Shown: in pieces, positions 8,694-17,024 of the stretch
Position numbering within the stretch: position 1 is the first letter of the stretch
How the letters are laid out: every line of letters begins with the position of its first letter
Assembly: GCA_000432595.1 (NCBI GenBank)
Contig: HF996868.1
Location: 132,118 to 187,285, forward strand
Length of the DNA stretch: 55,168 bases
Direction of reading: 5' to 3'
Source: Clostridium sp. CAG:710
GTDB taxonomy: Bacteria; Bacillota_I; Bacilli_A; RF39; UBA660
Notes under the pieces: model-generated
The model's database searches: none
Told to the model about the DNA's origin: nothing
The model's input: only the letters and a program-made list of their open reading frames with translations
Translations under genes and position numbers: made by a program

Positions 8694-9915
8694 ATCTTGA
8701 ATTCCATGAACTTGGTAAATTAATTAGTTGTTTTGGACCTTTATATCCTTTGCTTGCAGATCTTTTCATAAATGATACATATGTATTCCATGAACCACAT
8801 TTGTTATCTTTATAGATTCTACAAGGCGCAACCTCTAAATGTAGATGTGTACCAGCATCTGGATTTGATGCGGTTGGTCTTGGTATTACATATCCAGTAT
8901 TTCCCATATATCCAATATATCGGTCTGATGTTATATATTGTCCTGTTGATATATTAGGCGCATATGAACTTAAGTGTGCATAAAGCGATGAATACCAAGT
9001 TCTACTATCACTATCGTAATGTTCCATTATGATTACTAATGCGCCATAATTGTCATGATATTTTGATGTAATAGTACCATTTGCGACTGGGTATATTTTT
9101 TCTCTTCTTCTATTTGAGCTTGTAATATCCACTCCTCTATGGAAACTACCCCAACGCCATCCAAATCCACTGCTTAGTGTTCCTTTAGCTGTTGGTCTTC
9201 TGAATTTTCCTGCAGGGCCATTAACCGCACAATCAACACCGATTACATCTTTGCTTTTACAACCTAACTTCTTGTAGCTTGCAACTATTTCTTGATATAT
9301 TTTTAGTTGCTTTTCTGAATCTACTCCACCTTCTTCAAGGGATGCAACATCTTCACCTAATGATTTAACTTTATCATTTAATGATTCTTTCTTTTTAGCT
9401 AAATCTTTTTGTTTCTTTTTTATTTCAACTTCACGTTTTTCATTTTTACTTATCATGTCATTTAAGTTTTTAATAACCTCTTTATTATATTCTGTCATTT
9501 GTTCTACTATTGACATTCTATATATGAAGTCTGTCATGTTATCAGCACCAAATGCATATTCTAAGTAAAGATTTTCTCCATTTGATACTTGGTAGTATGA
9601 ATAAAACTCTTTTATTTGAAGACTTTTTTCTTTTATATCTTTTTTACCTTGTTCAACTTCTTTAAGTAGTGTATCTATTTCTGTGTCAAGATTCTCAACC
9701 TCTTTATTAATTCTACTTATCTCATTCTTTGTATTTGAAATTTGTTGTTCTGTTTTTTTGATTGCATTTTTAGTAGCTGCGATTTCATTTTGGTATTTGG
9801 TAACTTTGGCTTCGTATTCACCTAATGTTATAGCCTTAGTATTGATTGGTATTAATGATATTATTAATGCAATTAATATTAATAATTTTGAGATTTTTTT
9901 ACTTAGCTTTTTCAT
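8692..9915 (-). CDS. EnvC-like murein hydrolase with coiled coil and M23 peptidase domain
   Basis: Exported cell-wall endopeptidase or hydrolase activator. An N-terminal signal peptide (about 1-28, hydrophobic LLILIALIISLIPI ending at TKA) precedes a long charged coiled coil (about 34-215). The C-terminal LytM/M23 domain shows HRGVD, YAHLS and HLHLEV, so the zinc ligands HxxxD and HxH appear intact, suggesting an active enzyme. The start codon overlaps the ftsX stop by one base (TAATG). By analogy to EnvC and PcsB, FtsEX probably controls it during septation. Confidence 0.9.
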   Translation of the reverse strand: MKKLSKKISKLLILIALIISLIPINTKAITLGEYEAKVTKYQNEIAATKNAIKKTEQQISNTKNEISRINKEVENLDTEIDTLLKEVEQGKKDIKEKSLQIKEFYSYYQVSNGENLYLEYAFGADNMTDFIYRMSIVEQMTEYNKEVIKNLNDMISKNEKREVEIKKKQKDLAKKKESLNDKVKSLGEDVASLEEGGVDSEKQLKIYQEIVASYKKLGCKSKDVIGVDCAVNGPAGKFRRPTAKGTLSSGFGWRWGSFHRGVDITSSNRRREKIYPVANGTITSKYHDNYGALVIIMEHYDSDSRTWYSSLYAHLSSYAPNISTGQYITSDRYIGYMGNTGYVIPRPTASNPDAGTHLHLEVAPCRIYKDNKCGSWNTYVSFMKRSASKGYKGPKQLINLPSSWNSR

Positions 9916-10820
9916 TATACCTTTAAGTATTTCCTTACTGCTTTTGAGCTACCAATCATACCAACAACTATACCAATTAATAATACTGCGATTGAAGTTT
10001 GATAAATAAATGGTGTAGGTTTAATCAACTTAATTAGTGGTGAGAACAACTGTCCTTCAAAATGATTATATAGTGCTAAATAACCATATATAATAACTAT
10101 TATTGGAACTATTGAACCAAGGGCTCCAATTACCATTCCTTCTATGACAAAAGGAGTTTTAATTGAAAAGTTTGATGCTCCAACAACTCTCATAATTGAT
10201 ATTTCTCTTTGCCTTGAGAATATTGTTAATTTAATTGTGTTTACTATTAAGAATACTGTTACTATTATTAGTACTAATACAAGTAACACTGATATTTTTT
10301 CTATTAATGAGAAGGCACTAACTAATTTTTCTACCATTCCTTCTCCATAATCTACAACTTCTACATTTTCTAAGTTTTTTATACTTGCAGCAGTTGCTTT
10401 AATTTTTTCTATATCTTTTACTTTAATTAAATAACTATCTCTTAATGGATTATCCTTTTCTGACCATTCTCCCATAGTACTTGCGAATAAATCAGATTCC
10501 TTCATCATTTCTTTTTTTGATTCTTCTTTTGATTTATATTTTACAGAAGCAACATTCTTAATTTTAGATAACTCTGTTTCAAATGTTTTTAATCCTTCTT
10601 TATTTGTATCTCTATTCATAAATGCAACTATTGTTACATCTTTTTCAATTAGCGTTGTGAAATTGTTTACATTTGAGGAAGCAATTATTGATGCGGCAAC
10701 TATTATTAGGGTTATACTAATGCATGATATTGATGCAATTGATAGAGAAAAATTTCTGATTACACTTTTAAATGCATCTCTAATACTTCTTCCAAACATT
10801 CTAAATAGCTTCATCATCAT
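9915..10820 (-). CDS. ftsX: Cell-division ABC transporter permease FtsX
   Basis: Membrane partner of FtsE that transmits ATPase state to extracellular cell-wall hydrolases. The 301 residues show one N-terminal membrane helix (about 22-48), an extracellular domain with VTIVAFMNRDTN, and three C-terminal helices. The end has GMIGSSKAVRKYLKV typical of FtsX. It begins with three consecutive ATG codons after SD AAAGGA and overlaps ftsE by 20 bp. The next gene encodes the probable effector, an M23 hydrolase. Confidence 0.95.
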   Translation of the reverse strand: MMMKLFRMFGRSIRDAFKSVIRNFSLSIASISCISITLIIVAASIIASSNVNNFTTLIEKDVTIVAFMNRDTNKEGLKTFETELSKIKNVASVKYKSKEESKKEMMKESDLFASTMGEWSEKDNPLRDSYLIKVKDIEKIKATAASIKNLENVEVVDYGEGMVEKLVSAFSLIEKISVLLVLVLIIVTVFLIVNTIKLTIFSRQREISIMRVVGASNFSIKTPFVIEGMVIGALGSIVPIIVIIYGYLALYNHFEGQLFSPLIKLIKPTPFIYQTSIAVLLIGIVVGMIGSSKAVRKYLKV

Positions 10821-11499
10821 ATTTTCCTTTCTCGTAGTCTTTTACTAGTCTACCTTCTTTTAATACAAGAACTCTTTTTTTCATTTTGTTTACTATTTCT
10901 CTATCATGTGTAGCCATTATTACTGTTGTACCTGTTGCTTTATTTATGCTATCTAGTAATTTAACTATTTCCATACTCATATCTGGATCTAGATTACCTG
11001 TAGGTTCATCACAAATTAATAACTTTGGATTATTAACAATTGCTCTTGCGATTGCTACTCTTTGTTGTTCTCCACCTGATAATTGGTTTGGATAATTTCT
11101 AGTTTTTGCTTTTAGACCAACAAGTTCAATTGCTTTTAGAGTTCTTTTCTTTATTTCTGATTTCTTTGTACCTATTACTTCAAGGGTAAATGCAACATTT
11201 TCATATACAGTTAACTTAGGTAATAATCTATAATCTTGAAATACTATTCCTAGTCGTCTTCTTAACTTATATACTTTACTATTTCTAAGCTTTGCTACAT
11301 TTATTCCACCTATTATTATTTGACCTTTTGTAGGTTTTTCTTCACGATAAAGCATTTTTATAAGTGTTGATTTTCCTGAACCTGAACCTCCTATTACAAA
11401 TACAAATTCGCCTTTTTTAATTTTTAAATCTAAATCATAAATAGCTGTTACGCCATTTTTATATCTTTTACTTACGTCACTAATATTTATTAATTCCAA
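10801..11499 (-). CDS. ftsE: Cell-division ABC transporter ATP-binding protein FtsE
   Basis: Cytoplasmic ATPase of the FtsEX complex at the division site. The 232 residues carry Walker A GGSGSGKST at 37-45, signature LSGGEQQRV near 140 and Walker B LLICDEP near 160. The start is TTG at 11499, with SD GAGGTGG seven bases upstream. It is the first gene of an ftsE-ftsX-M23 operon with its own promoter. Confidence 0.96.
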   Translation of the reverse strand: MELINISDVSKRYKNGVTAIYDLDLKIKKGEFVFVIGGSGSGKSTLIKMLYREEKPTKGQIIIGGINVAKLRNSKVYKLRRRLGIVFQDYRLLPKLTVYENVAFTLEVIGTKKSEIKKRTLKAIELVGLKAKTRNYPNQLSGGEQQRVAIARAIVNNPKLLICDEPTGNLDPDMSMEIVKLLDSINKATGTTVIMATHDREIVNKMKKRVLVLKEGRLVKDYEKGKYDDEAI

Positions 11500-11523
11500 A
11501 TTTACACCACCTCGTACTATGTA

Positions 11524-11552
11524 AGTATATCACAAAATTCTACTATTTTCCA
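11524..11552 (-). promoter_or_regulatory. Promoter of the ftsE-ftsX-M23 operon
   Basis: Minus-strand -35 TGGAAA, 17-bp spacer and -10 TATACT with the extended TG (TGATATACT). The -35 lies in the last codons of the upstream yitT gene. Confidence 0.6.
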
Positions 11553-12391
11553 CCTTTTACTTGATATGAATCTGTTATAACCATAAATGCTTTTTTATCT
11601 ATTTCATGTACACCTTCTTTTAATTTGAAATAATCTCTATTTGATACTGTACTCATAATTACATATCTTTTCTTTTCTAGGAATCCTCCTTTTGTTTTAA
11701 ATATGGTACAGCCTGCTTCTAATTCATCCTTTATGTAATTTTCTACTTTTTCTTGTTCCGATGTAATTATATAGAACATTTTTTTCTGAGATTGTCCAAG
11801 TATTATTCTATCCATTACTAACTTATTAACATATAAAAATACTAAAGCGTACATAACATTGCTAGCACCAAATATATATCCTCCTGCTAGCACTATTGTT
11901 GCATTTATTATATTATTTGTCTTTGATATTGATAATTTAAACTTTCTGTATAAAATTTGACTTATTAATGTTATGCCACCCTGACTTACGCCAAGTTTAC
12001 AAGTTAGACCTCCTATAACTCCAGTTATAATTGCAGATGCTATGATTATTATCATCATATCTACATTTTTATCAAGTACCATAATATCGGGGAAATTTGA
12101 TGTTATTTCTACAAAAAATGGATATATAATTGATGCATATAATGCACTAATTGCTAATTGATATTCTTTTGATAATACTGCAAGTAATAATGTAGTTATT
12201 GAAACTATTAATACAACTAATCCTGAATCAAGATTTAGTACGTTTGTTAATAAAACTGTAAGACCATTGGTGCCACCTGCAACTATTTTGGCTGGATTAA
12301 TGAAGTAGTGGTAATTAAGTGCTCCTATAAACATCAAAAGAGTTAAAACAGAATATTTGTAGAATAAATAATCTAACGACTCTTTTTTCAT
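11543..12391 (-). CDS. YitT-family membrane protein (copy 2 of a tandem pair)
   Basis: A 282-residue protein with five to six N-terminal membrane helices (YitT_membrane region) followed by a cytoplasmic C-terminal DUF2179 domain (YIITSEQEKVENYI...GVHEIDKKAFMVITDSYQVKGG). Transport substrate is unknown for the family. Its ATG overlaps the stop of the neighbouring paralogue by one base (TAATG), so the two are translationally coupled and possibly form a heteromer. Sequence similarity to the neighbour is evident in both domains. Confidence 0.88.
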   Translation of the reverse strand: MKKESLDYLFYKYSVLTLLMFIGALNYHYFINPAKIVAGGTNGLTVLLTNVLNLDSGLVVLIVSITTLLLAVLSKEYQLAISALYASIIYPFFVEITSNFPDIMVLDKNVDMMIIIIASAIITGVIGGLTCKLGVSQGGITLISQILYRKFKLSISKTNNIINATIVLAGGYIFGASNVMYALVFLYVNKLVMDRIILGQSQKKMFYIITSEQEKVENYIKDELEAGCTIFKTKGGFLEKKRYVIMSTVSNRDYFKLKEGVHEIDKKAFMVITDSYQVKGGK

Positions 12392-13275
12392 TATTCTCCT
12401 CCCAATACTTCATATGCATCTGTTGCGACAAAAAATGCTTCTTTGTCAATTGAGTGAATTCCTTCTTTTAGTTTAAAATAATCTTTTGTAGGTATTACGC
12501 AGAATAATACATTTTGTTTTTCTTTTGAGAATCCACCTTTTGCGGCAAAAATTGTTACACCATGTCCTAATTCTTTTAAAACATATTCTTTTATTTCCTC
12601 ATCTTTTTCTGCAATTATATAGAAAGCTTTGGAGTCAGATATACCTAATAACACTTTATCAGTTAAGATACTAATTATATATAACGTTATACCTGCATAC
12701 ATTAATTTTCTAACACCGAATATAAATACTCCTACTAAAACTATTAAACCATCTGATAATATTAGGGAAGTACCCATACTTACTTTTAAATATTTTGTAA
12801 TAATTTGATTAATTATATCTGTACCACCGGTTGTAAAACCTGCTTTAAATACTAACCCTGCACCTATTCCATATAATACTCCCCCAAATAGTGCATATAA
12901 GAATATTTCTGATGGATTTATCGTTAAATAGGATGAAAATCCAGACGTTAATTTTACAAATATTGGAAATAATATTGTTCCTAATACTGAACCTTTTGTT
13001 TTTTCTTTATCAAGTACAATAAAACTTACAATAAGTAGTAATAAAGATGAAATTAGAATAAATAGTGATGTATCTATTCCAAATAATTTTTTAAATATTA
13101 TGGACAACCCACTTACTCCTCCAAATACTATGTTATTGGGTAATAAAAACATATTAAATGAAACTGAAATTAAGAATAATCCTACTAATAAATATAGGTA
13201 TCTTAATGGATTAAATTTTTTATATATTTCATCTATTATAGTATCGGATTCTTTTTTATTCTTTCTTTTAAACAT
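12391..13275 (-). CDS. YitT-family membrane protein (copy 1 of a tandem pair)
   Basis: A 294-residue paralogue of the next gene. It has N-terminal helices including NMFLLPNNIVFGGVSGLSIIF and GAGLVFKAGFTTGGTDIINQI, the GGxxG-type motifs of YitT. The C-terminal DUF2179 domain reads FFVATDAYEVLGG. Its SD (GGAGGAATAG) lies inside the end of prfB and the genes overlap by 8 bp, so it is co-transcribed with prfB. Function unknown. Confidence 0.88.
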   Translation of the reverse strand: MFKRKNKKESDTIIDEIYKKFNPLRYLYLLVGLFLISVSFNMFLLPNNIVFGGVSGLSIIFKKLFGIDTSLFILISSLLLLIVSFIVLDKEKTKGSVLGTILFPIFVKLTSGFSSYLTINPSEIFLYALFGGVLYGIGAGLVFKAGFTTGGTDIINQIITKYLKVSMGTSLILSDGLIVLVGVFIFGVRKLMYAGITLYIISILTDKVLLGISDSKAFYIIAEKDEEIKEYVLKELGHGVTIFAAKGGFSKEKQNVLFCVIPTKDYFKLKEGIHSIDKEAFFVATDAYEVLGGE

Positions 13276-14375
13276 TACTATTCCTCCTTAGATTACTATT
13301 TATAAATATATCTATGTCCCCATCTAATACTTTTAAAACATTTGAGGTTTCTTCATTAGTTCTATGATCTTTTACTAGTGAGTATGGATGCATAACATAA
13401 CTTCTTATTTGAGAACCAAATTCAATATTTTTTTGTTCACCTCTTATATTATCAAGTAATTTTTCTTCAGATTCTTTTTTTAGTATAAGTAATTTACTTT
13501 TTAACATTTGCATTGCTTGTTCTTTGTTTTGAATTTGACTTCTTCCATTTTGACAGGTAACAACTGTCTTTGTAGGTAAATGAGTTATTCTTACTGCTGA
13601 ATCGGTGGTATTTACATGTTGTCCACCTGCTCCTGAAGAACGATATACATCTATTTTTAAATCTTTCTCATCTATTTCTATTTCATTATTTACTTCTATT
13701 TCTGGGATTACATCAACCGAGGCAAATGAGGTATGACGTCTATTGTTTGAATCAAATGGAGATAGTCTTACTAATCTATGAATACCTTTTTCATTTTTTA
13801 AATATCCATATGCATATGTTCCTTTTACTAAAATTGTTGCTGATTTTATTCCTACTTCATCGCTTCCAACTTGATAATCAATTAGTTCTGTTTTAAATTT
13901 CTTTTTTTCACACCAACGAATATACATTCTATAAAGCATTAATGCCCAGTCACAAGCCTCAGTTCCACCTGCTCCTGCATGTATTTCAACAGTTGCATTA
14001 AACTTATCATATTCACCATTTAATAGTAATAGTGTTTCAAATTCTCTAAATTCTTTCTCAACACTTTTTTTTGTGTTAATAAGTTCTTTATAAATTTCTT
14101 CATCTATTTCATCTTGATATAATTCTATCAAATCAATTGAATCTTTTATTTCATTTTCTAATTTAGATGTTGTATCTACTAATTTTTTTAAGTCACTTAA
14201 TTCAGAAATAATCTCATCTGAGGATGATTTATCATTCCAAAAGTCAGCTTGGGCCATTTTATTTTCAAGTTCTTTTATTCTAGATTTTTTACTTTCTAAG
14301 TCAAAGTTGCCTCCTTGTTTTATCTAGTTTTTCTAAAAGTATAGTAAATTCTTTTTTTATATCATTGTAATCCAT
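13268..14375 (-). CDS. prfB: Peptide chain release factor 2 with programmed +1 frameshift
   Basis: Releases peptides at UGA and UAA. Translation starts at ATG 14375 (SD AAGGAGG), reads 24 codons, meets TGA at 14301-14303, and must shift +1 at CTT-TGA-C. The shift site is preceded by an internal SD-like AGGAGG (14310-14315), the classical autoregulatory signal. The second segment is 14302-13268, giving 368 residues. With this numbering SPF is at 205-207 and GGQ at 250-252, as in E. coli RF2. It confirms that UGA is a stop codon in this organism. Confidence 0.97.
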
Positions 14376-14399
14376 ATATGCCTCCTTATAATCAATCAC

Positions 14400-14405
14400 A
14401 TTATA
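14400..14405 (-). promoter_or_regulatory. Candidate -10 element for prfB
   Basis: TATAAT on the minus strand in GGTATAATG, 24 bp before the prfB ATG. The expected -35 falls inside the clpC terminator hairpin (TAGTTT) and is poor, so this is tentative. Confidence 0.4.
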
Positions 14406-14410
14406 CCATA

Positions 14411-14451
14411 GAAAAACTATAGAAACTAGATTTTATATAGTTTCTATAGTT
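14411..14451 (-). terminator. Terminator overlapping the 3' end of clpC
   Basis: Perfect 14-bp arms, AACTATAGAAACTA and TAGTTTCTATAGTT, with a 9-base loop that contains the clpC stop region, followed by TTTCT. The ascending arm encodes the last residues of ClpC. Confidence 0.78.
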
Positions 14452-16739
14452 ATCTTTACACTTTTATTTAACATTTCATCTATTACAGTATCATACAATT
14501 TATCTTTTATTATTTTTTCTACTCTTCTGGCACCAAATTCTTTGTATTTTGTTTCTTGTATTATATTTTCTATTACTTGTGGTTTTATAATTAATCTCTT
14601 TTTATCTAAATTAAAATTATCTCTTAGTTTGTCTATTTCTTTTAAAATTATTTTTTTTATTGATCCCTCATTTAATCTATCAAATATTAATACTTTATCG
14701 ATTCTATTTACAAATTCTATTCCTAATGTGTCTTTTATTTCATTAGTTATTATATTTTGACTTTTTTCATTAAATCCAACTTGATTTTTTTTATATCCTA
14801 TATTTGATGTCATTATAATTATATTATTATATAGTCGTATTACTTCATTTGTTGACGTTTTCATTATTCCTTCATCTAATGCTTGGAGAAACAAATTTAC
14901 GACTGATGGATGTGCTTTTTCTATTTCATCTAATAAAATTACAGCATTGGAATTTTCTTTTATTTTATCTAATATTGTATTTTTATTTTCAAATCCAACA
15001 TACCCAGGTGGTGATCCAATAATTTTGCTTATTGAGTGTTCTTCCTTAAATTCACTCATATCTAGTCTTATCATATCTGTATCTTTTACAACTATATTGC
15101 TTATCTCTTTTGCAAGAAGTGTTTTACCTACTCCTGTTGGTCCTACAAATAAATATGAACGAGGTTTTCTTTCTTTTTTATATCCTAGTTTTACTCTTTT
15201 AATATCTTTTGATATTTCTTCTATCACTTTACTTTGGCCTATTACTCTTTTATTTAAATCCTCTTCCATTCTTTTAAGTTCTAATAGATCTTCTCCTATT
15301 ATTTCATATACAGGAATACGACTCTTTAATTTTATTACTTCTGCGACTATTTTGTCTGTTACTTCTCTTTTGGGGTTTGATGACATCATTTTATATTCTA
15401 ATGTATTTATTTTTGTTTCATATGTTTTTTCTTCTTCCTTTATTTGTGCTGCTAGTGAAAAATTTTGTTCTATTACAGCTTTATTTTTTGATTTTGTTAA
15501 AGCTTTTAATTTAACTCTTAATTTTTCTAATTCTTGAGCTCTTTTATCTTTTTTTAGTGATACTTTAGCGCAGGTTTCATCTAAAATGTCAATTGCTTTA
15601 TCTGGCTGTTTTCTATTATAAATATACTTATTGCTTAATTCTACTATTGTTTTTAGCACATCATCTTTTATAGTTACTCCATGATAATTCTCATAAATAG
15701 GTGCGATTTTTTTTAATATTTCAAATGTTGCTTCTGTTTTTGGTTCTTCTATTACTACTGTTTGGAATCTTCTTGCAAGTGCTCTATCATCTTCTAAATA
15801 TTTTTTGTATTCTTCAGTTGTAGTTGCGCCTATTAATCTAATTTTACCCCTTGCTAAAAAAGGTTTTAAAATGTTTGATGCATCTATTGCTCCTTCTGCA
15901 CCACCTGCACCTACAAGTGTATGTATCTCATCTATAAATAAAATTATATCTTTAGATTCCTCTATTTCAGAAAGCATTTTATTAATTCTTTCTTCAAATT
16001 CACCTCTATATTTTGTACCCGCAATTAAGCTTGCCATTGATATAGATATGATTCTTTTATTAATAAGGGCAGTTGGAACCATTTCATCTGTGATTCTTTT
16101 ACTTAATTCTTCTACGATTGCGGTTTTGCCTACGCCAGCTTCTCCAATTAATAATGGGTTATTTTTTGTTCTTCTGCATAATATTTCTATTATTCTACTT
16201 AATTCTTCTTCACGTCCTATAACTGGATCTAATTCATTATTAAGTGCTTTTTCATTCATATTATATCCATAGTCTTCAATTAAAAGTTTCTTTTTTGATT
16301 TAGACTTTTTTTGACATTTTTTCATTACAAATTCTTTAGATAACTTATCTATATCTATATTCATACATAAAAATACTCTAATTGCTACTCCTTCACCCTC
16401 TTCAAAGAGAGATGCCATTATATCCTCTAGTGTTACTTCTTCCTCTTTAGATTCTCTTGATGTTATTATTGCTTCTTCTATTATTCTTTTTACAAGAGGT
16501 GTATAAATAAACCAATTGTTTTCTTCCTTACCCATCCCGATGGTATTTAATAGTTCTTTTTTAAAGCCATCATAATCTATCCCATTTTTATTTAAGATTT
16601 TGCATACGTTATAATTTTTATTTTTTAGTATTGCTAGTACAATATGTTCACTTCCTATATAGGCATGTTTTAAAAGAAGCATTTCCTTTTTTGCTATTGT
16701 TAATACCTTTCTTGATTCTTCATTAAACTTAGAAAACAT
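14433..16739 (-). CDS. clpC: ClpC-type AAA+ unfoldase of the Clp protease
   Basis: Hsp100 unfoldase that feeds substrates to ClpP. The 768-residue protein has an N-terminal repeat domain (about 1-140) and Walker A motifs GEAGVGKT near 199 and GPTGVGKT near 530. Between the AAA modules is a short middle domain with a UVR-like stretch (NFSLAAQIKEEEK), typical of ClpC rather than ClpB. It is slightly shorter than B. subtilis ClpC (about 810). The ctsR-mcsA-mcsB genes that usually precede clpC are absent, and I see no CtsR operator. A leader ORF and hairpins lie upstream. Confidence 0.92.
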   Translation of the reverse strand: MFSKFNEESRKVLTIAKKEMLLLKHAYIGSEHIVLAILKNKNYNVCKILNKNGIDYDGFKKELLNTIGMGKEENNWFIYTPLVKRIIEEAIITSRESKEEEVTLEDIMASLFEEGEGVAIRVFLCMNIDIDKLSKEFVMKKCQKKSKSKKKLLIEDYGYNMNEKALNNELDPVIGREEELSRIIEILCRRTKNNPLLIGEAGVGKTAIVEELSKRITDEMVPTALINKRIISISMASLIAGTKYRGEFEERINKMLSEIEESKDIILFIDEIHTLVGAGGAEGAIDASNILKPFLARGKIRLIGATTTEEYKKYLEDDRALARRFQTVVIEEPKTEATFEILKKIAPIYENYHGVTIKDDVLKTIVELSNKYIYNRKQPDKAIDILDETCAKVSLKKDKRAQELEKLRVKLKALTKSKNKAVIEQNFSLAAQIKEEEKTYETKINTLEYKMMSSNPKREVTDKIVAEVIKLKSRIPVYEIIGEDLLELKRMEEDLNKRVIGQSKVIEEISKDIKRVKLGYKKERKPRSYLFVGPTGVGKTLLAKEISNIVVKDTDMIRLDMSEFKEEHSISKIIGSPPGYVGFENKNTILDKIKENSNAVILLDEIEKAHPSVVNLFLQALDEGIMKTSTNEVIRLYNNIIIMTSNIGYKKNQVGFNEKSQNIITNEIKDTLGIEFVNRIDKVLIFDRLNEGSIKKIILKEIDKLRDNFNLDKKRLIIKPQVIENIIQETKYKEFGARRVEKIIKDKLYDTVIDEMLNKSVKITIETI

Positions 16740-16766
16740 AGAATCTCCTTTCTTTTAATTCTATGT

Positions 16767-16844
16767 TTATAATGTTTCTTTATTGTAATTTTTATTCCAC
16801 AATTTTTGTGGAAAAAGAAAAAGATAGATTTTTCTATCTTTCAT
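16767..16844 (-). CDS. Possible 25-codon leader peptide upstream of clpC
   Basis: ATG at 16844 with SD-like AAGGAAAGTG reads 25 codons (begins MKDRKIYLFLFPQ, ends NKETL) and stops at 16767, 27 bp before clpC. A terminator-like hairpin with a U-rich tail lies within its 5' half, so translation of the ORF would interfere with the hairpin. This resembles a translation-controlled attenuator, but chance is possible for so short an ORF. Confidence 0.3.
   Translation of the reverse strand: MKDRKIYLFLFPQKLWNKNYNKETL
16811..16841 (-). terminator. Terminator-like hairpin in the clpC leader
   Basis: Minus strand AAAGATAG-AAAAAT-CTATCTTT followed by TTCTTTTTC. A second hairpin (CCACAAAAATTGTGG) follows at about 16797-16811 and an earlier one (CATTGA-TTTT-TCAATG) lies at about 16886-16901. 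The gap 16845-16993 holds no gene that I can see. Confidence 0.5.
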
Positions 16845-16993
16845 TTACACTTTCCTTATTTTAATCTATATTCAGTATACACCCCCATTGAAAAATCAAT
16901 GCAGAATATTTGTTCGATAGTGATGTATTGTAGTAATAAGCTTAAAGTGACAAGTGAAAAATATACATTCTAGATAGTTTATTTAATTGTGCA

Positions 16994-17018
16994 CAAAAAA
17001 ACTGGCTTATGCCAGTTT
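16994..17018 (-). terminator. Terminator of the YfcC-like carrier gene
   Basis: Minus strand AAACTGGC-ATAA-GCCAGTTT followed by further T. It lies just after the stop codon. Confidence 0.88.
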
Positions 17019-17024
17019 AATAAT

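Noticed and set aside
14947..15537. Long open frame on the strand opposite clpC
   Set aside because: It is a shadow of clpC: no SD, no recognisable family, and composition mirrors the real gene. The same applies to the other opposite-strand frames in uvrA, mnmE and abgT.
16742..16993. CtsR operator or CIRCE element upstream of clpC
   Set aside because: No GGTCAAA heptad repeats and no TTAGCACTC inverted repeat are present.
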